From Acetobacterium sp. KB-1 (lineage in GTDB: Bacteria > Bacillota > Clostridia > Eubacteriales > Eubacteriaceae): a stretch of DNA of 64,000 nucleotides. How positions within the stretch are numbered: position 1 is the stretch's first letter; each line of letters begins with the position of its first letter. The position numbers were made by a program, and so were the translations under genes. Below the pieces are notes generated by a model. That model ran no database searches and had not been told where the DNA came from. It saw nothing but the letters and a program-made list of their open reading frames with translations. The stretch spans positions 1,052,578-1,116,577 of the forward strand of contig NZ_CP030040.1 in assembly GCF_003260995.1 (NCBI RefSeq), read 5' to 3'. Positions 9,218 to 18,051 of the stretch are shown here, piece after piece.

Positions 9218-10336
9218 ATGACAACCACTTTCTACGGTAACCAAGGTGTTGTGAACAGCATCATACTTGATATGGAAACCGATTTCGAGAAACAATTAAA
9301 ATTTTTAAAGACAATTAAATTCACTGATGACTTCAAGCCTGAATGGCTGCCGGACATTGTCAAAATAAGCTTTATCATTGAGCCGTCACTGGGGCAGTTT
9401 GGCAAACCTAATCTGATCATCATTGCCGAAGAAAAGAGCCTCCAGCGACATGTAATTTTTGTCGAATCAAAAATTTCCGCCTATGATGATGCGTCGGAGA
9501 AACTGAACATAAAACTTTTTCCCAATAAGTACAAAGATATCGGCGATAAACTCAATATTCGTCTGGCTTTGATGTATCGTCTGGCCAAGGCTTATCACCA
9601 TCAGAAGGATGGCGGTTTTATTGAAGATGTGGATGAAGCCTACAAGCTCTATCATGATCTGCCAAAGGTTCTGAAAAAACCTGTCATGATCAAACTTTGT
9701 ATTGACAAATTCGGATACAATCCGGATTTTTTATTTGTCGCCCTAACCAATGATCCCGTCGACATCCAGCCCTTTAAAAACGCCAACTTCCTCCCTCCCA
9801 TTGGTGTCAGTGGCTGGCGAGCCGAAAAGCAATTTTTTGGATTGATTTCCTTTGCCATGCTAGAAGAACAAAACCTTATTAACGCCCGAAAGGGATATTA
9901 TTCTACGGCAAAAGAGAACGTTTTGCATCTGCCCGCAGAAACCGGCTCCAGCAATAACGACCCGACCATCCGGACCATTGTTCTGGACCAATGGCACCCG
10001 GATTTAAAGCTGAATTTGGAGGAATTTTTAGTCTCTCTTGGCGATCGACTCACTACCAGCAAGGTCATTACCTTTAACGGATCTTATAGTATTAAAGCCG
10101 AGGACGGCCGAACGCTCGTGAAACTTTTTGCCGACAAGCAAAAAATGTACATCACCCTGAGAAATGACAATATTCCAATCGCCTTTAAAGATAAACCGCG
10201 AATCAAAATTGGCGTAGGTCTTAACGCCAAGTCTTTTGTCTTAATTTATTCAGGCACCGATGACCTCACCGGGGATCATTTCAATAAACTGGCCATGGAA
10301 CTGATCGAAATTATTGTCGATTTTGTGGAGCAATAA
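9218..10336 (+). CDS. Unrecognised protein, possible PD-(D/E)XK-like N-terminal domain
   Basis: This 372-residue soluble protein has no family I can name. The N-terminal half contains PNLIIIAEEKSLQRHVIFVE followed directly by SKIS. Acidic residues followed by a beta strand and E-S-K resemble the D...ExK core of PD-(D/E)XK nucleases and related DNA-binding proteins. This is a weak, by-eye suggestion. The C-terminal part (about 265-372) looks like an alternating beta-strand domain ending in a helix. There are no membrane segments or signal peptide. It is flanked by its own promoter and terminator, so it is probably monocistronic. Confidence 0.6.
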   Translation: MTTTFYGNQGVVNSIILDMETDFEKQLKFLKTIKFTDDFKPEWLPDIVKISFIIEPSLGQFGKPNLIIIAEEKSLQRHVIFVESKISAYDDASEKLNIKLFPNKYKDIGDKLNIRLALMYRLAKAYHHQKDGGFIEDVDEAYKLYHDLPKVLKKPVMIKLCIDKFGYNPDFLFVALTNDPVDIQPFKNANFLPPIGVSGWRAEKQFFGLISFAMLEEQNLINARKGYYSTAKENVLHLPAETGSSNNDPTIRTIVLDQWHPDLKLNLEEFLVSLGDRLTTSKVITFNGSYSIKAEDGRTLVKLFADKQKMYITLRNDNIPIAFKDKPRIKIGVGLNAKSFVLIYSGTDDLTGDHFNKLAMELIEIIVDFVEQ

Positions 10337-10471
10337 ATAACCTGTCCCAATCTAATTATCATATCAATCTCTTAAATATCGTTCAAGCGCAATTACATGT
10401 TATAAAAAAAATTAATTAACGTTTGAAATGACTGCCCATGGAAGATTTTTTTGCCACGAACAGCCAGATGT

Positions 10472-10516
10472 AAAAGCTGACCACAGCCAATGCTTAATTA
10501 TGGTCAGCTTTTTTTT
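10472..10516 (+). terminator. Rho-independent terminator
   Basis: AAAGCTGACCA pairs with TGGTCAGCTTT, followed by a run of T. It ends the transcript of the unrecognised gene at 9218-10336. Confidence 0.8.
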
Positions 10517-10521
10517 AATAC

Positions 10522-10582
10522 AAAAATACCGACATCAGTCCGCTACGATGCATATTGGCTATCGAAGGACAAATGTCGGTAT
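10522..10582 (-). terminator. Terminator of the pyrimidine operon
   Basis: ATACCGACAT at 10526-10535 pairs with ATGTCGGTAT at 10573-10582 around a loop of about 37 bases that can pair further. On the minus strand the hairpin is followed by TTTTTG. It lies just past the stop of the DJ-1/PfpI gene. Confidence 0.6.
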
Positions 10583-10602
10583 CTTTAATTTAACAGGTCT
10601 GA

Positions 10603-11124
10603 TCAATCCTGAGCTTTCAGGACCTTAATATAATCAATCATATATTCTGGCAGATCCGGAGGCCGACGGCTTGAGACGATGTGACCGTCGATAATCGAAG
10701 GCGTATCATGCCAGATTGCACCGGCATTGGTCATGTCATCTTTGATGCCAGGGGTACTGGTAACATTTTTACCTTTGAGGATGCCAGCAGAAATCAGCAC
10801 CCATCCGGCATGACAGATTTCACCAATGACCCGTTTGCGGCTATCCAGGTTGCGGATCATCTCTAAAACCACCGGGAAACGGCGGATCGCATCCGGTGCC
10901 CAGCCGCCGGGAACCAGAATTCCGTCATAATCGTCAGGATTGATGTCAGTATAAGCCAAGTCGGACACACACGGCACACCGTATTTACCGATGTACTTTT
11001 TGCCGGCTTCCTCCCCAACAACATCAACGGTAACCCCTTCTTCCCGTAAGCGAAGCACGGGGTACCACAATTCAAGATCTTCAAAATCATTACTAATCAG
11101 CGCGATAATCTTTTTGTTTTTCAT
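10603..11124 (-). CDS. DJ-1/PfpI family protein (class I amidotransferase-like)
   Basis: This 173-residue protein has the PfpI/DJ-1 fold. LISNDFEDLELWYP near the N-terminus carries the conserved acidic residue, and GEICHAGWVL contains the nucleophile cysteine at the usual elbow; STPGIKDDMTNAGA follows as in PfpI proteases and general stress protein 18. Members include deglycases, chaperones and peptidases, so activity is open. The start has AGGAGG in front, and the frame 33 bases longer is rejected. It lies 25 bases after pyrE and shares the operon's last terminator, so it is probably co-transcribed with pyrimidine genes, although no role in that pathway is known. Confidence 0.88.
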   Translation of the reverse strand: MKNKKIIALISNDFEDLELWYPVLRLREEGVTVDVVGEEAGKKYIGKYGVPCVSDLAYTDINPDDYDGILVPGGWAPDAIRRFPVVLEMIRNLDSRKRVIGEICHAGWVLISAGILKGKNVTSTPGIKDDMTNAGAIWHDTPSIIDGHIVSSRRPPDLPEYMIDYIKVLKAQD

Positions 11125-11149
11125 CTTGTTTTCCTCCTGTTTTTTATTT

Positions 11150-11725
11150 TTAGACATTCCCTCTGGAACCGGGCTTAACTAGTGCGACTTTACCAGCCTT
11201 ACAAACGGGACAGTCATCCGGGTCCCAGGCGGTGATTTCCAGTTTAATGGCTGAGTAAATGGGCATGTTGATTTCGACACCGGCGGCACGACGGTCGGCG
11301 ATGCAGGCGACACCGAGGACGACCGCTCCCAGTTCTTCAAGCACTTTTTTCGTTTCAATGGTGGATTTTCCGGTGGTGACGACGTCTTCGGTGATAATAA
11401 CCCGTTCGCCGGGTTTTAATTCAAAGCCGCGTCGTAACTCCATCAGCCCATCTTTACGTTCGGTAAAAATGGATTCTTTGCCCAACTGTCGGCCAATTTC
11501 GTAGGACACAATGACACCGCCCATGGCCGGGCCCACAACCTTATCAATTTCGAGTGCCTTTAACTGCTCGACAACCGGCGCTAAGACCTTGGCGGCGGCA
11601 TCCGGGAAGCGCAACACCTTGGCACATTGAACATACTGATCGCTGTGTTTCCCTGATGACAGTAAAAAATGTCCTTCTAAAAAGGCATCGGTTTCTTTAA
11701 GTATTTCTAATATTTCTTGACTCAT
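11150..11725 (-). CDS. pyrE: Orotate phosphoribosyltransferase
   Basis: This 191-residue enzyme joins orotate and PRPP to give orotidine 5'-monophosphate, the fifth step of UMP synthesis. It has LLSSGKHSDQYVQC near the N-terminus, VVGPAMGGV, FTERKDG and the PRPP loop VIITEDVVTTGKST, all typical of the family. The C-terminal CPVCKAG pair of cysteines is common in clostridial members. AGGAATAAG in front of the ATG at 11725 supports this start. It follows pyrD by 26 bases. Confidence 0.95.
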   Translation of the reverse strand: MSQEILEILKETDAFLEGHFLLSSGKHSDQYVQCAKVLRFPDAAAKVLAPVVEQLKALEIDKVVGPAMGGVIVSYEIGRQLGKESIFTERKDGLMELRRGFELKPGERVIITEDVVTTGKSTIETKKVLEELGAVVLGVACIADRRAAGVEINMPIYSAIKLEITAWDPDDCPVCKAGKVALVKPGSRGNV

Positions 11726-11751
11726 CTTATTCCTCATTTCTGTATTTTATA

Positions 11752-12657
11752 TTAAACGATTCCCCGGACTGCGTCGATATTGACAAGGCCTTCGCTAACA
11801 CAATAGGCTTCTAACCCTTCAATGATCTCAATCGGTGCCATCGGGTTATTAAAATTGATGGTGCCGATTTGAACACAGGTTGCCCCGGCCATAATAAATT
11901 CCAGAGCGTCTTTCCAATCGCTGATGCCACCCATAGCCATCACCGGAACTTTCACCGCCCGACAGACCTGATGGGTCATCCGCAGGGCAATGGGTTTCAC
12001 CGCCGGACCGGACAGGCCGGCATAAAGATTATCAAAAACAACGGCTTTTTTCTTGTAATCAATGGCCATTCCCTGTAGCGTATTAATCAGTGAAATCCCT
12101 TGGGCACCGGCATCCTCACAAGCCCGGGCAATGTCAGCCACCGCTTCGCCATTGGGCGATAATTTGACCATAATCGGATGGTGGGAAAGTTCCACCACCT
12201 TTCTGGTAATGTCACCAGCGGTTTGAGCCTTAATGCCATAAGCCATACCCCCAGCTTTCACATTGGGGCATGAAATATTCAGTTCAATCAGCTGGACATC
12301 AATGGCATTGAGTTTCTCAATAGCAGTTAGATAAGATTCTTCATCTTTTCCGCCAACATTGACAATGGTAACAGTATCGATTTCTTTAAGGTGGGGCCAT
12401 TCATTTTCAATAAAGGCGTCAATTCCGGGGTTTTCCAGACCAATACTATTCATCAGTCCGGCCGGGGTTTCCCAGAGTCGCATGCCCGAGTTACCGGATT
12501 TGGGTTCTAAGGTCAACCCTTTAGAGCAGAGGCCGCCAAGCTTAGCCAGATCATAAAAGGCTTCATACTCCCGGCCAAAACCGAAGGTTCCGGAAGCTGG
12601 GATCACCGGATTTTTAAAGCGGATGTCACTAAATTTTGTTTCCAGACATTTAGACAT
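11752..12657 (-). CDS. pyrD: Dihydroorotate dehydrogenase B, catalytic subunit
   Basis: This 301-residue FMN enzyme oxidises dihydroorotate to orotate. The N-terminus has NPVIPASGTFGFG; ELNISCPNV contains the active-site cysteine that marks class 1B enzymes; VKLSPN, MGGISDW and GATCVQIGT give the FMN-binding barrel. Class 1B needs the PyrK subunit, encoded immediately upstream with an 8-base overlap. GAGGAGGTC before the ATG at 12657 fixes the start; a frame 90 bases longer would run far into pyrK. Confidence 0.95.
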   Translation of the reverse strand: MSKCLETKFSDIRFKNPVIPASGTFGFGREYEAFYDLAKLGGLCSKGLTLEPKSGNSGMRLWETPAGLMNSIGLENPGIDAFIENEWPHLKEIDTVTIVNVGGKDEESYLTAIEKLNAIDVQLIELNISCPNVKAGGMAYGIKAQTAGDITRKVVELSHHPIMVKLSPNGEAVADIARACEDAGAQGISLINTLQGMAIDYKKKAVVFDNLYAGLSGPAVKPIALRMTHQVCRAVKVPVMAMGGISDWKDALEFIMAGATCVQIGTINFNNPMAPIEIIEGLEAYCVSEGLVNIDAVRGIV

Positions 12658-13351
12658 AAAAGACCTCCTCGCGGACAAACACAGGGCCGTCCTTACAGAC
12701 CTTTTTATTGCCAGATCGGGTTTCACAGCTGCACCCCAGACAAGCACCGATCCCGCAGGCCATATGGGCTTCTAGCGAAACATACACGCGATTCTCTTTT
12801 GGCACGGCTTTAGCTACCGCTTCCATCATAATTTCCGGGCCGCAGGTCACCACGGTTTCGCCGGGTAAAACCGCAAGTTTGTGGGTGATAATCCCCCCAA
12901 CATCAAGAATCATTTCATCTGCCAGCACTTCAAAGGCGTCAACCCCGTAAGCGATATCCCGAAAGCCCAGATAAACCCGACATTTACCAAGGGGGTTTTG
13001 ATTACGGTAATGGCGTACCAGATAATATAGGGGTGCTGTCCCGATACCGCCGCCAACCACACACAAGTCGCCGGTTATTTCGGGAAAACCATTGCCATAA
13101 GGACCCTGAATGGTCACATCGTCATCGGTCTGAAGCCGGGCTAAGATTTCGGTTCCTTTTCCCACCACCTGATACAAAAAGGTAAGCAGACCGGGTTCGT
13201 AATCGTGAACGCTGATCGGTCGGGATAGTAGCGGGTCCTTGTCCCAGGCTCGCAGCATAAAGAATTGCCCTGGTTTTACTGCTCCGGTAAAGGCAACCGT
13301 CATTTTATAAATTCCCGGTGACACAAGCGTATTACTTCGGATTAAAGCCAT
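12650..13351 (-). CDS. pyrK: Dihydroorotate dehydrogenase B, electron-transfer subunit
   Basis: This 233-residue iron-sulfur flavoprotein passes electrons from PyrD to NAD. RPIS (44-47) binds FAD, GGGIGTAPL (100-108) belongs to the NAD-binding domain, and Cys199, 204, 207 and 219 in CGIGACLGC...C bind a 2Fe-2S cluster. Length is slightly short of the usual 250-260. It overlaps pyrF by 10 bases and pyrD by 8. Confidence 0.95.
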   Translation of the reverse strand: MALIRSNTLVSPGIYKMTVAFTGAVKPGQFFMLRAWDKDPLLSRPISVHDYEPGLLTFLYQVVGKGTEILARLQTDDDVTIQGPYGNGFPEITGDLCVVGGGIGTAPLYYLVRHYRNQNPLGKCRVYLGFRDIAYGVDAFEVLADEMILDVGGIITHKLAVLPGETVVTCGPEIMMEAVAKAVPKENRVYVSLEAHMACGIGACLGCSCETRSGNKKVCKDGPVFVREEVFYV

Positions 13352-14202
13352 TTAAGAATATCCTCCTGCATTGCCAGGGTTGCATTTCTAATCTGTTCTG
13401 CAAAGCCCTCATCTTCACAGCCAGCCTTTTGATGAGCGGTAATCAATCCCCGCGATGAGTTTACGACCGCACAACGGGATGCTTTTAGGATCTTGGCAAT
13501 GTCCTCACCGGTTCCGCCCTGGGCGCCGTAGCCCGGCACTAAAAAGAAGGTATGGGGACAACGGGCCCGAATCGCTTCGAATTCTTCCGGACGGGTCAGT
13601 CCTACTACTGAACCAATGGCTGAAAAGCCATTTTCTCCGCGGAAGGCGCTTCCCCAGGCTTCGATTTTGTCTCCCATGATTTCGTAGATGGTATCATCAC
13701 CCACCGTCAGGTTCTGAAGATCCACCGCTGACGGGTTGGATGTTCGTTGGAGGATAAAAAGCCCCTTGTTGTTTTCTTTAATATACTTGTAATAAGGTGA
13801 TACCGCGTCAACGCCCATATAGGCGTTAACGGTCATGATGTCTACCTCAAAATCACCAGTGAAATGACCTTTGGCATACTGATCGCCGGTGGACGAAATA
13901 TCGCCTCGTTTCACATCACCAATAACGACAATACCTTTGCTCCGGGCATATTTAACCGTTTCGCTATAGGCCTTCATACCGTCTAGTCCCAGTGACTCGT
14001 AACAGGCAATCTGTACCTTGTAGCAGGCTGCCAGATCTGCAGTCGCATCGATTATTTTTTTATTGAATTCGGTTATTTTCTCACCATCGGAGCAGTCTTT
14101 ACTAAGTAGATATTTGGGTAAGAATTTTAAGGTTGAGTCCAGACCCACACAGATCGGTCCTTTTTTTACAGCTTCATGATAGAGCCTGTCCATTATCATC
14201 AT
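13342..14202 (-). CDS. pyrF: Orotidine 5'-phosphate decarboxylase
   Basis: This 286-residue enzyme makes UMP from OMP. It belongs to the longer type 2 subfamily: ICVGLDSTLKFLP near the N-terminus and VIGDVKRGDISSTGDQYA with the catalytic Lys/Asp array. FLVPGYGAQGG binds phosphate. Two in-frame ATGs lie at 14202 and 14193; GGGAGAAATTAA sits 9 bases from the first. It overlaps the end of pyrC by 29 bases, consistent with coupled translation. Confidence 0.94.
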   Translation of the reverse strand: MMIMDRLYHEAVKKGPICVGLDSTLKFLPKYLLSKDCSDGEKITEFNKKIIDATADLAACYKVQIACYESLGLDGMKAYSETVKYARSKGIVVIGDVKRGDISSTGDQYAKGHFTGDFEVDIMTVNAYMGVDAVSPYYKYIKENNKGLFILQRTSNPSAVDLQNLTVGDDTIYEIMGDKIEAWGSAFRGENGFSAIGSVVGLTRPEEFEAIRARCPHTFFLVPGYGAQGGTGEDIAKILKASRCAVVNSSRGLITAHQKAGCEDEGFAEQIRNATLAMQEDILKWL

Positions 14203-15349
14203 ATTTAATTTCTCCCTTCACCATGGTCATCATTACTTTTCCTTTTAGGGTCTCACCACCAAAGGGATTATTTTTACTTTTTGAGACAAATTCTTTGGGG
14301 TTTAATTTCCCTTCCCAGTTTAAATCCACCAGAACCAGATCCGCTGGATACCGTTCTTTGATGAGCCCCGTTTTAAGACCTAAGCGTTTGGCCGGGGCGT
14401 CGCTGAGCATCTCACTGAGTTTCTCCAAACCGATACCGTTCTGATCAAAGACCGTGAAATACATCGCAAAAGCCATTTCGAAATTGTTGATTCCCGGAGC
14501 CCCTTTTAGCTTATCCTCTTCCGAGTGGGGGGCATGATCAGTGCCACACATGTCAATGCTGCCATCTTTTATCCCCTCAATTAACGCACGACGATCAGGA
14601 TAAGTCCGAAACGGCGGATTGACCTTATAGTCCATGGCCGAAGCAAAGATATGATGGGGGGTGACCTCGCAGGTGACATCCAGACCTTTTTCCTTAGCTT
14701 CTACAATCAGATCCAAAGTAACTTTCTTACTGATATGACAAACATGAAGATGTCCGCCAATTTCTTCGAGCAACTTGACATCCCGACTTACCAGTTCAGT
14801 TTCCGGCTGACAATGGGTTAATAAAATAAAATCCTGTTCACTTGAAGCCTTCAGCCCTGCCACCATGATGTCCGAATTCAGAATCGAAACTCCGTCGTTG
14901 GAAAATACTGGCGTCAATTGCCGCAGTACTTCTAAATCAACTAAATCGGCATCATTAAAGCCCTTTGTCAGGGCCGCCACCTGGATCAGGTTACATAGGT
15001 TTAGTGCCTCGGCTTTATCCAGATTGGTTTTCAGAGCTTCTGCTTCATCAATAATGGGCTTTGTATTAGCCATCGCCACCAGTGTCGTATACCCACCTTT
15101 TAGTGCCGCCTGCATACCGGTTTCCATGGTTTCTTTATATTCATAGCCAGGGTCTCGCAAATGACAGTGCATATCAATAAATCCCGGCATCAGCTGATAG
15201 CCCCGGCCGTCGATTTCCTTGTCATATGCTGTTTTAACAGTCCCTTTTTCTTTATACACTTTTTTTATTTTTCCGTCTTCAATCAATACCTTGCCAAACC
15301 GTCTTCCGTTAGCATCAACCATTTCAACGTTCTTGATTAAGGTTTTCAT
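14174..15349 (-). CDS. pyrC: Dihydroorotase
   Basis: This 391-residue zinc enzyme cyclises carbamoyl aspartate. MPGFIDMHCHLRDPGYEYKE contains the HxH metal ligands and substrate arginine; MANTKPII, the LTHCQPE histidine, VCHISKK, and CGTDHAPHSEEDK with the catalytic aspartate are all in place, as in type I bacterial dihydroorotases. The start has a GGAGGAAAC site. Confidence 0.95.
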   Translation of the reverse strand: MKTLIKNVEMVDANGRRFGKVLIEDGKIKKVYKEKGTVKTAYDKEIDGRGYQLMPGFIDMHCHLRDPGYEYKETMETGMQAALKGGYTTLVAMANTKPIIDEAEALKTNLDKAEALNLCNLIQVAALTKGFNDADLVDLEVLRQLTPVFSNDGVSILNSDIMVAGLKASSEQDFILLTHCQPETELVSRDVKLLEEIGGHLHVCHISKKVTLDLIVEAKEKGLDVTCEVTPHHIFASAMDYKVNPPFRTYPDRRALIEGIKDGSIDMCGTDHAPHSEEDKLKGAPGINNFEMAFAMYFTVFDQNGIGLEKLSEMLSDAPAKRLGLKTGLIKERYPADLVLVDLNWEGKLNPKEFVSKSKNNPFGGETLKGKVMMTMVKGEIKYDDNGQALS

Positions 15350-15363
15350 GTTTCCTCCTTTTG

Positions 15364-15798
15364 TTATTCTTCTTCAATAAAAGTGGTGTAGGCGTCGCAG
15401 TATTCACAGCGGTATTGTCTTTTCTCTTCGTTCACCAGAAAAAATTTAATATCCTGCACATCCTCATATTGGGTGATGCAACGGGGATTTTTGCAGGTCA
15501 TAATGCCGTTGACAACCTTTGGAAGGGTCAAACTTATTTTTTTGTACAATTCACCATTCTTGACAAAGTTAATCGTGACATTCGGATCAATCAGACCCAA
15601 AACAGTCATATCAATCTGCATGTCGGTTTCGATTTTAATTAAGTCCTTTTGCTTCATTTTCTTGCTGGGAATGTTTTTTAGCAGCACCACCACATCATCA
15701 ATGTCATTGAGATGGAGCTCCTTGTATATCTCAAATCCGTGACCTGCCTCGATATGGTCGATGATGATGCCCTTTTTTAGTTTCGATACATTGATCAT
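15364..15798 (-). CDS. pyrI: Aspartate carbamoyltransferase regulatory chain
   Basis: This 144-residue regulatory subunit binds nucleotide effectors and holds the catalytic trimers together. [13 protein letters not shown] is the typical start of the allosteric domain. The zinc domain has CKNPRC and CEYC (the C-x4-C and C-x2-C pairs). Its start overlaps the pyrB stop in an ATGA arrangement. Its presence suggests feedback control of enzyme activity, in addition to any control at the leader. Confidence 0.95.
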   Translation of the reverse strand: MINVSKLKKGIIIDHIEAGHGFEIYKELHLNDIDDVVVLLKNIPSKKMKQKDLIKIETDMQIDMTVLGLIDPNVTINFVKNGELYKKISLTLPKVVNGIMTCKNPRCITQYEDVQDIKFFLVNEEKRQYRCEYCDAYTTFIEEE

Positions 15799-16721
15799 TT
15801 TCTATCCTCCACTCCCAAAAGCTTGGTAATGAGTGCCATACGCACATACATTCCGTATTTAGCCTGAGTAAAATAAACAGCCCGGGGATCTTCGTCAACT
15901 TCGGTAGCAATTTCATTAACTCGGGGCAACGGATGCATAACTATCATATCCTGTTTGGCGCCCTTCATTTTCTTCTTATCCAGAATATAATAGTTTTTTA
16001 ACCGCAGGTATTCTTCTTCGCTGACAAACCGTTCCCGCTGAACCCGGGACATGTAGAGAATATCCAGTTCGCCGATAACCTCATCCAAACTGGTCGTTTC
16101 ATTATAGGTTTTTGAATCCAGCTGATTTAAGATATGAGTCGGCATTTTCAATTCTGTCGGAGAAATAAAAACAAACCGAACACCCTTATAACGATTCAGC
16201 ATTTTAACCAGAGAATGAATGGTACGGCCAAAAAGCAAATCGCCACAAACCCCTACCACATGGTTGTCGCAGCCGCCTTTGAATTTCCTGATCGTCAGTA
16301 GATCGGTTAAGGTCTGGGTAGGATGTTCATGGCCGCCATCGCCAGCATTGATAATCGGCATTTCGTTGGCAAATTTAGAGACCAGCCGAGCCGTTCCTTC
16401 CCGGGGATGCCGAATCACAGCGATATCGGAATAGCACTCGATCGTCCTGATGGTGTCCCCCAGACTTTCTCCCTTGGACACCGACGAATTATTTGGATCA
16501 TCAAACCCGATGATTTCCCCGCCTAGACGAAGCATCGCCGCTTCAAAACTGAATCGTGTCCGGGTGGAAGGCTCATAAAAAAGGCTGGCTAATAATTTAC
16601 CTTTGCAAACCAAAGAATAACCCTCAGGGTCTGCAATAATATTATCAGCCAGCTGCATAATCGATTCAATTTCGTTTAGTTGAAAGTCTCCAGGCTCGAT
16701 TAAATGTCTTCCTTTTAACAT
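15795..16721 (-). CDS. pyrB: Aspartate carbamoyltransferase catalytic chain
   Basis: This 308-residue enzyme makes carbamoyl aspartate, the committed pyrimidine step. [13 protein letters not shown] (about 48-60) binds carbamoyl phosphate; [12 protein letters not shown] and [10 protein letters not shown] complete the active site. ATAGGAGGAACAAT in front of the ATG at 16721 fixes the start, and a frame 42 bases longer is rejected. It is the first gene of the pyrBICFKDE operon. Confidence 0.95.
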   Translation of the reverse strand: MLKGRHLIEPGDFQLNEIESIMQLADNIIADPEGYSLVCKGKLLASLFYEPSTRTRFSFEAAMLRLGGEIIGFDDPNNSSVSKGESLGDTIRTIECYSDIAVIRHPREGTARLVSKFANEMPIINAGDGGHEHPTQTLTDLLTIRKFKGGCDNHVVGVCGDLLFGRTIHSLVKMLNRYKGVRFVFISPTELKMPTHILNQLDSKTYNETTSLDEVIGELDILYMSRVQRERFVSEEEYLRLKNYYILDKKKMKGAKQDMIVMHPLPRVNEIATEVDEDPRAVYFTQAKYGMYVRMALITKLLGVEDRK

Positions 16722-16754
16722 ATTGTTCCTCCTATAATAAACACAATTATGGGC

Positions 16755-16785
16755 AAAAAACAAGCCGCTTTATAAAAATAGCGGC
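16755..16785 (-). promoter_or_regulatory. Hairpin with T run in the pyrB leader (possible attenuator)
   Basis: On the minus strand GCCGCT pairs with AGCGGC and is followed by TTGTTTTTT, about 35 bases upstream of pyrB and about 90 after the predicted transcription start. Upstream in the leader AGGCAT and ATGCCT can pair, and AGTATGC occurs twice, so alternative folds are possible. I do not see a clear PyrR-binding loop, and no pyrR gene lies in the window. Confidence 0.55.
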
Positions 16786-16879
16786 ATACTTTCAAACAGG
16801 CATTTTCCCCCATTAAATGTATCGTTTCTTTTGCACCATTATGCCTCGCTTTACAAAGCCTGCATACTTAATTACAGTA

Positions 16880-16908
16880 ATCATAATTTAATTAGGCAGA
16901 ATTGTCAA
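16880..16908 (-). promoter_or_regulatory. Promoter of the pyr operon
   Basis: On the minus strand TTGACA and TATGAT are separated by 17 bases, an almost consensus sigma-A promoter, giving a leader of about 150 bases before pyrB. The gene-free stretch 16722-17043 holds this promoter, the leader hairpin and, at 17010-17018, an extended -10 TGGTATGAT for the plus-strand gene at 17044. Confidence 0.85.
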
Positions 16909-17043
16909 TGGGCTTTGATTAAAAGAAACCGTTAACTTAAGATAATATTTCGACTTCTGGTTCAATAGGCGCAAGCGTAAGGATTTAACTGGAATTTGGG
17001 AGCGGATAATGGTATGATGAGAAGAAAAAAGGAGGCGTTTTAA

Positions 17044-17937
17044 ATGTATTTCGTAACGTATCAATATAACGCTTTTAGTGAAGGCGGCGTTCTAACCGCC
17101 GATGAAACAAAGGTCTTACCAATTACAACCATTGGTAAGCTAATGGGTCTTAAATTTCCGGAGCTTTTAATCGAGTTTATTCCCATGGCTACCGACGAAC
17201 TACTGACTGATATGGAGAAAGTCATGACTGAGCATCAGAATCTGGGGATTAATCTGGGTCTGGTAAAACTGCTGGCGCCGATTCCCAAACCACCAAGAAA
17301 TATTTTTTGTCTTGGCAAAAACTATGCTGATCACGCTAAAGAAATTAAGAACATCCCCTCCTTAGGCGACGTGCCGGAAAATCCGATCTATTTTTCAAAA
17401 CTGCCGACCGCGGTTACTGGTCCGGATACCGTGATTTTATCCCATGCTAAGGCGACCAAACAGATCGACTACGAGGTGGAACTGGCCATTGTCATTGGTA
17501 GAAAAGGCTGCGATATTTTAAAAGAAGAAGCTGAGGATTATATTTTCGGCTATACCATCGCCAATGACATCACCGCCCGGGACCTTCAAAAAAAGCACTC
17601 CCAATGGTATAAGGGCAAATCGCTGGATACTTTTTGTCCCCTGGGCCCCAGAATCCTACATAAAAATGATTTAAAAATCCCCTTCGATCTTGACATCACC
17701 TGCCGGGTCAACGGTGAGATACGACAGCACTCCAATACGGGTCAGATGATTTTTGATATCCCCGCCATTATCAGTGACCTGTCCCAGGGTATGACCCTGC
17801 TTCCGGGCGATATCATTCTTACCGGAACCCCTGCCGGTGTCGGCTTTGCCCTTAATCCGCCACAATTTCTTAAACATGGAGATCTGATTGAAGCAGAAAT
17901 TGAACGAATCGGCATCTTGCGAAACACCATCGAATAA
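17044..17937 (+). CDS. Fumarylacetoacetate hydrolase family protein
   Basis: This 297-residue enzyme belongs to the family that cleaves or hydrates acylpyruvates and 2-keto-4-pentenoates. It has an N-terminal cap domain, then PRNIFCLGKNYADHAKE at about 87-103, the metal site DYEVELAIVIG with two glutamates, ANDITARDLQ, and GDIILTGTPAGVG near the C-terminus. The substrate cannot be assigned. AAAGGAGGCG lies just before the start. It stands alone, divergent from the pyr operon, and is followed by a hairpin terminator. Confidence 0.9.
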   Translation: MYFVTYQYNAFSEGGVLTADETKVLPITTIGKLMGLKFPELLIEFIPMATDELLTDMEKVMTEHQNLGINLGLVKLLAPIPKPPRNIFCLGKNYADHAKEIKNIPSLGDVPENPIYFSKLPTAVTGPDTVILSHAKATKQIDYEVELAIVIGRKGCDILKEEAEDYIFGYTIANDITARDLQKKHSQWYKGKSLDTFCPLGPRILHKNDLKIPFDLDITCRVNGEIRQHSNTGQMIFDIPAIISDLSQGMTLLPGDIILTGTPAGVGFALNPPQFLKHGDLIEAEIERIGILRNTIE

Positions 17938-17949
17938 ATTAATATATTA

Positions 17950-17993
17950 AGCTAGCATCACCCGGGTCAGACTCGAGGCGATGCTGGCTTTTT
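17950..17993 (+). terminator. Rho-independent terminator
   Basis: AGCTAGCATC pairs with GATGCTGGCT, followed by TTTTT, 12 bases after the stop of the fumarylacetoacetate hydrolase family gene. Confidence 0.75.
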
Positions 17994-18051
17994 ATGGCGC
18001 ATAATATTAAATATTGTTTGCTTCCAAAACAGTCAAACGATTATTAATCAT

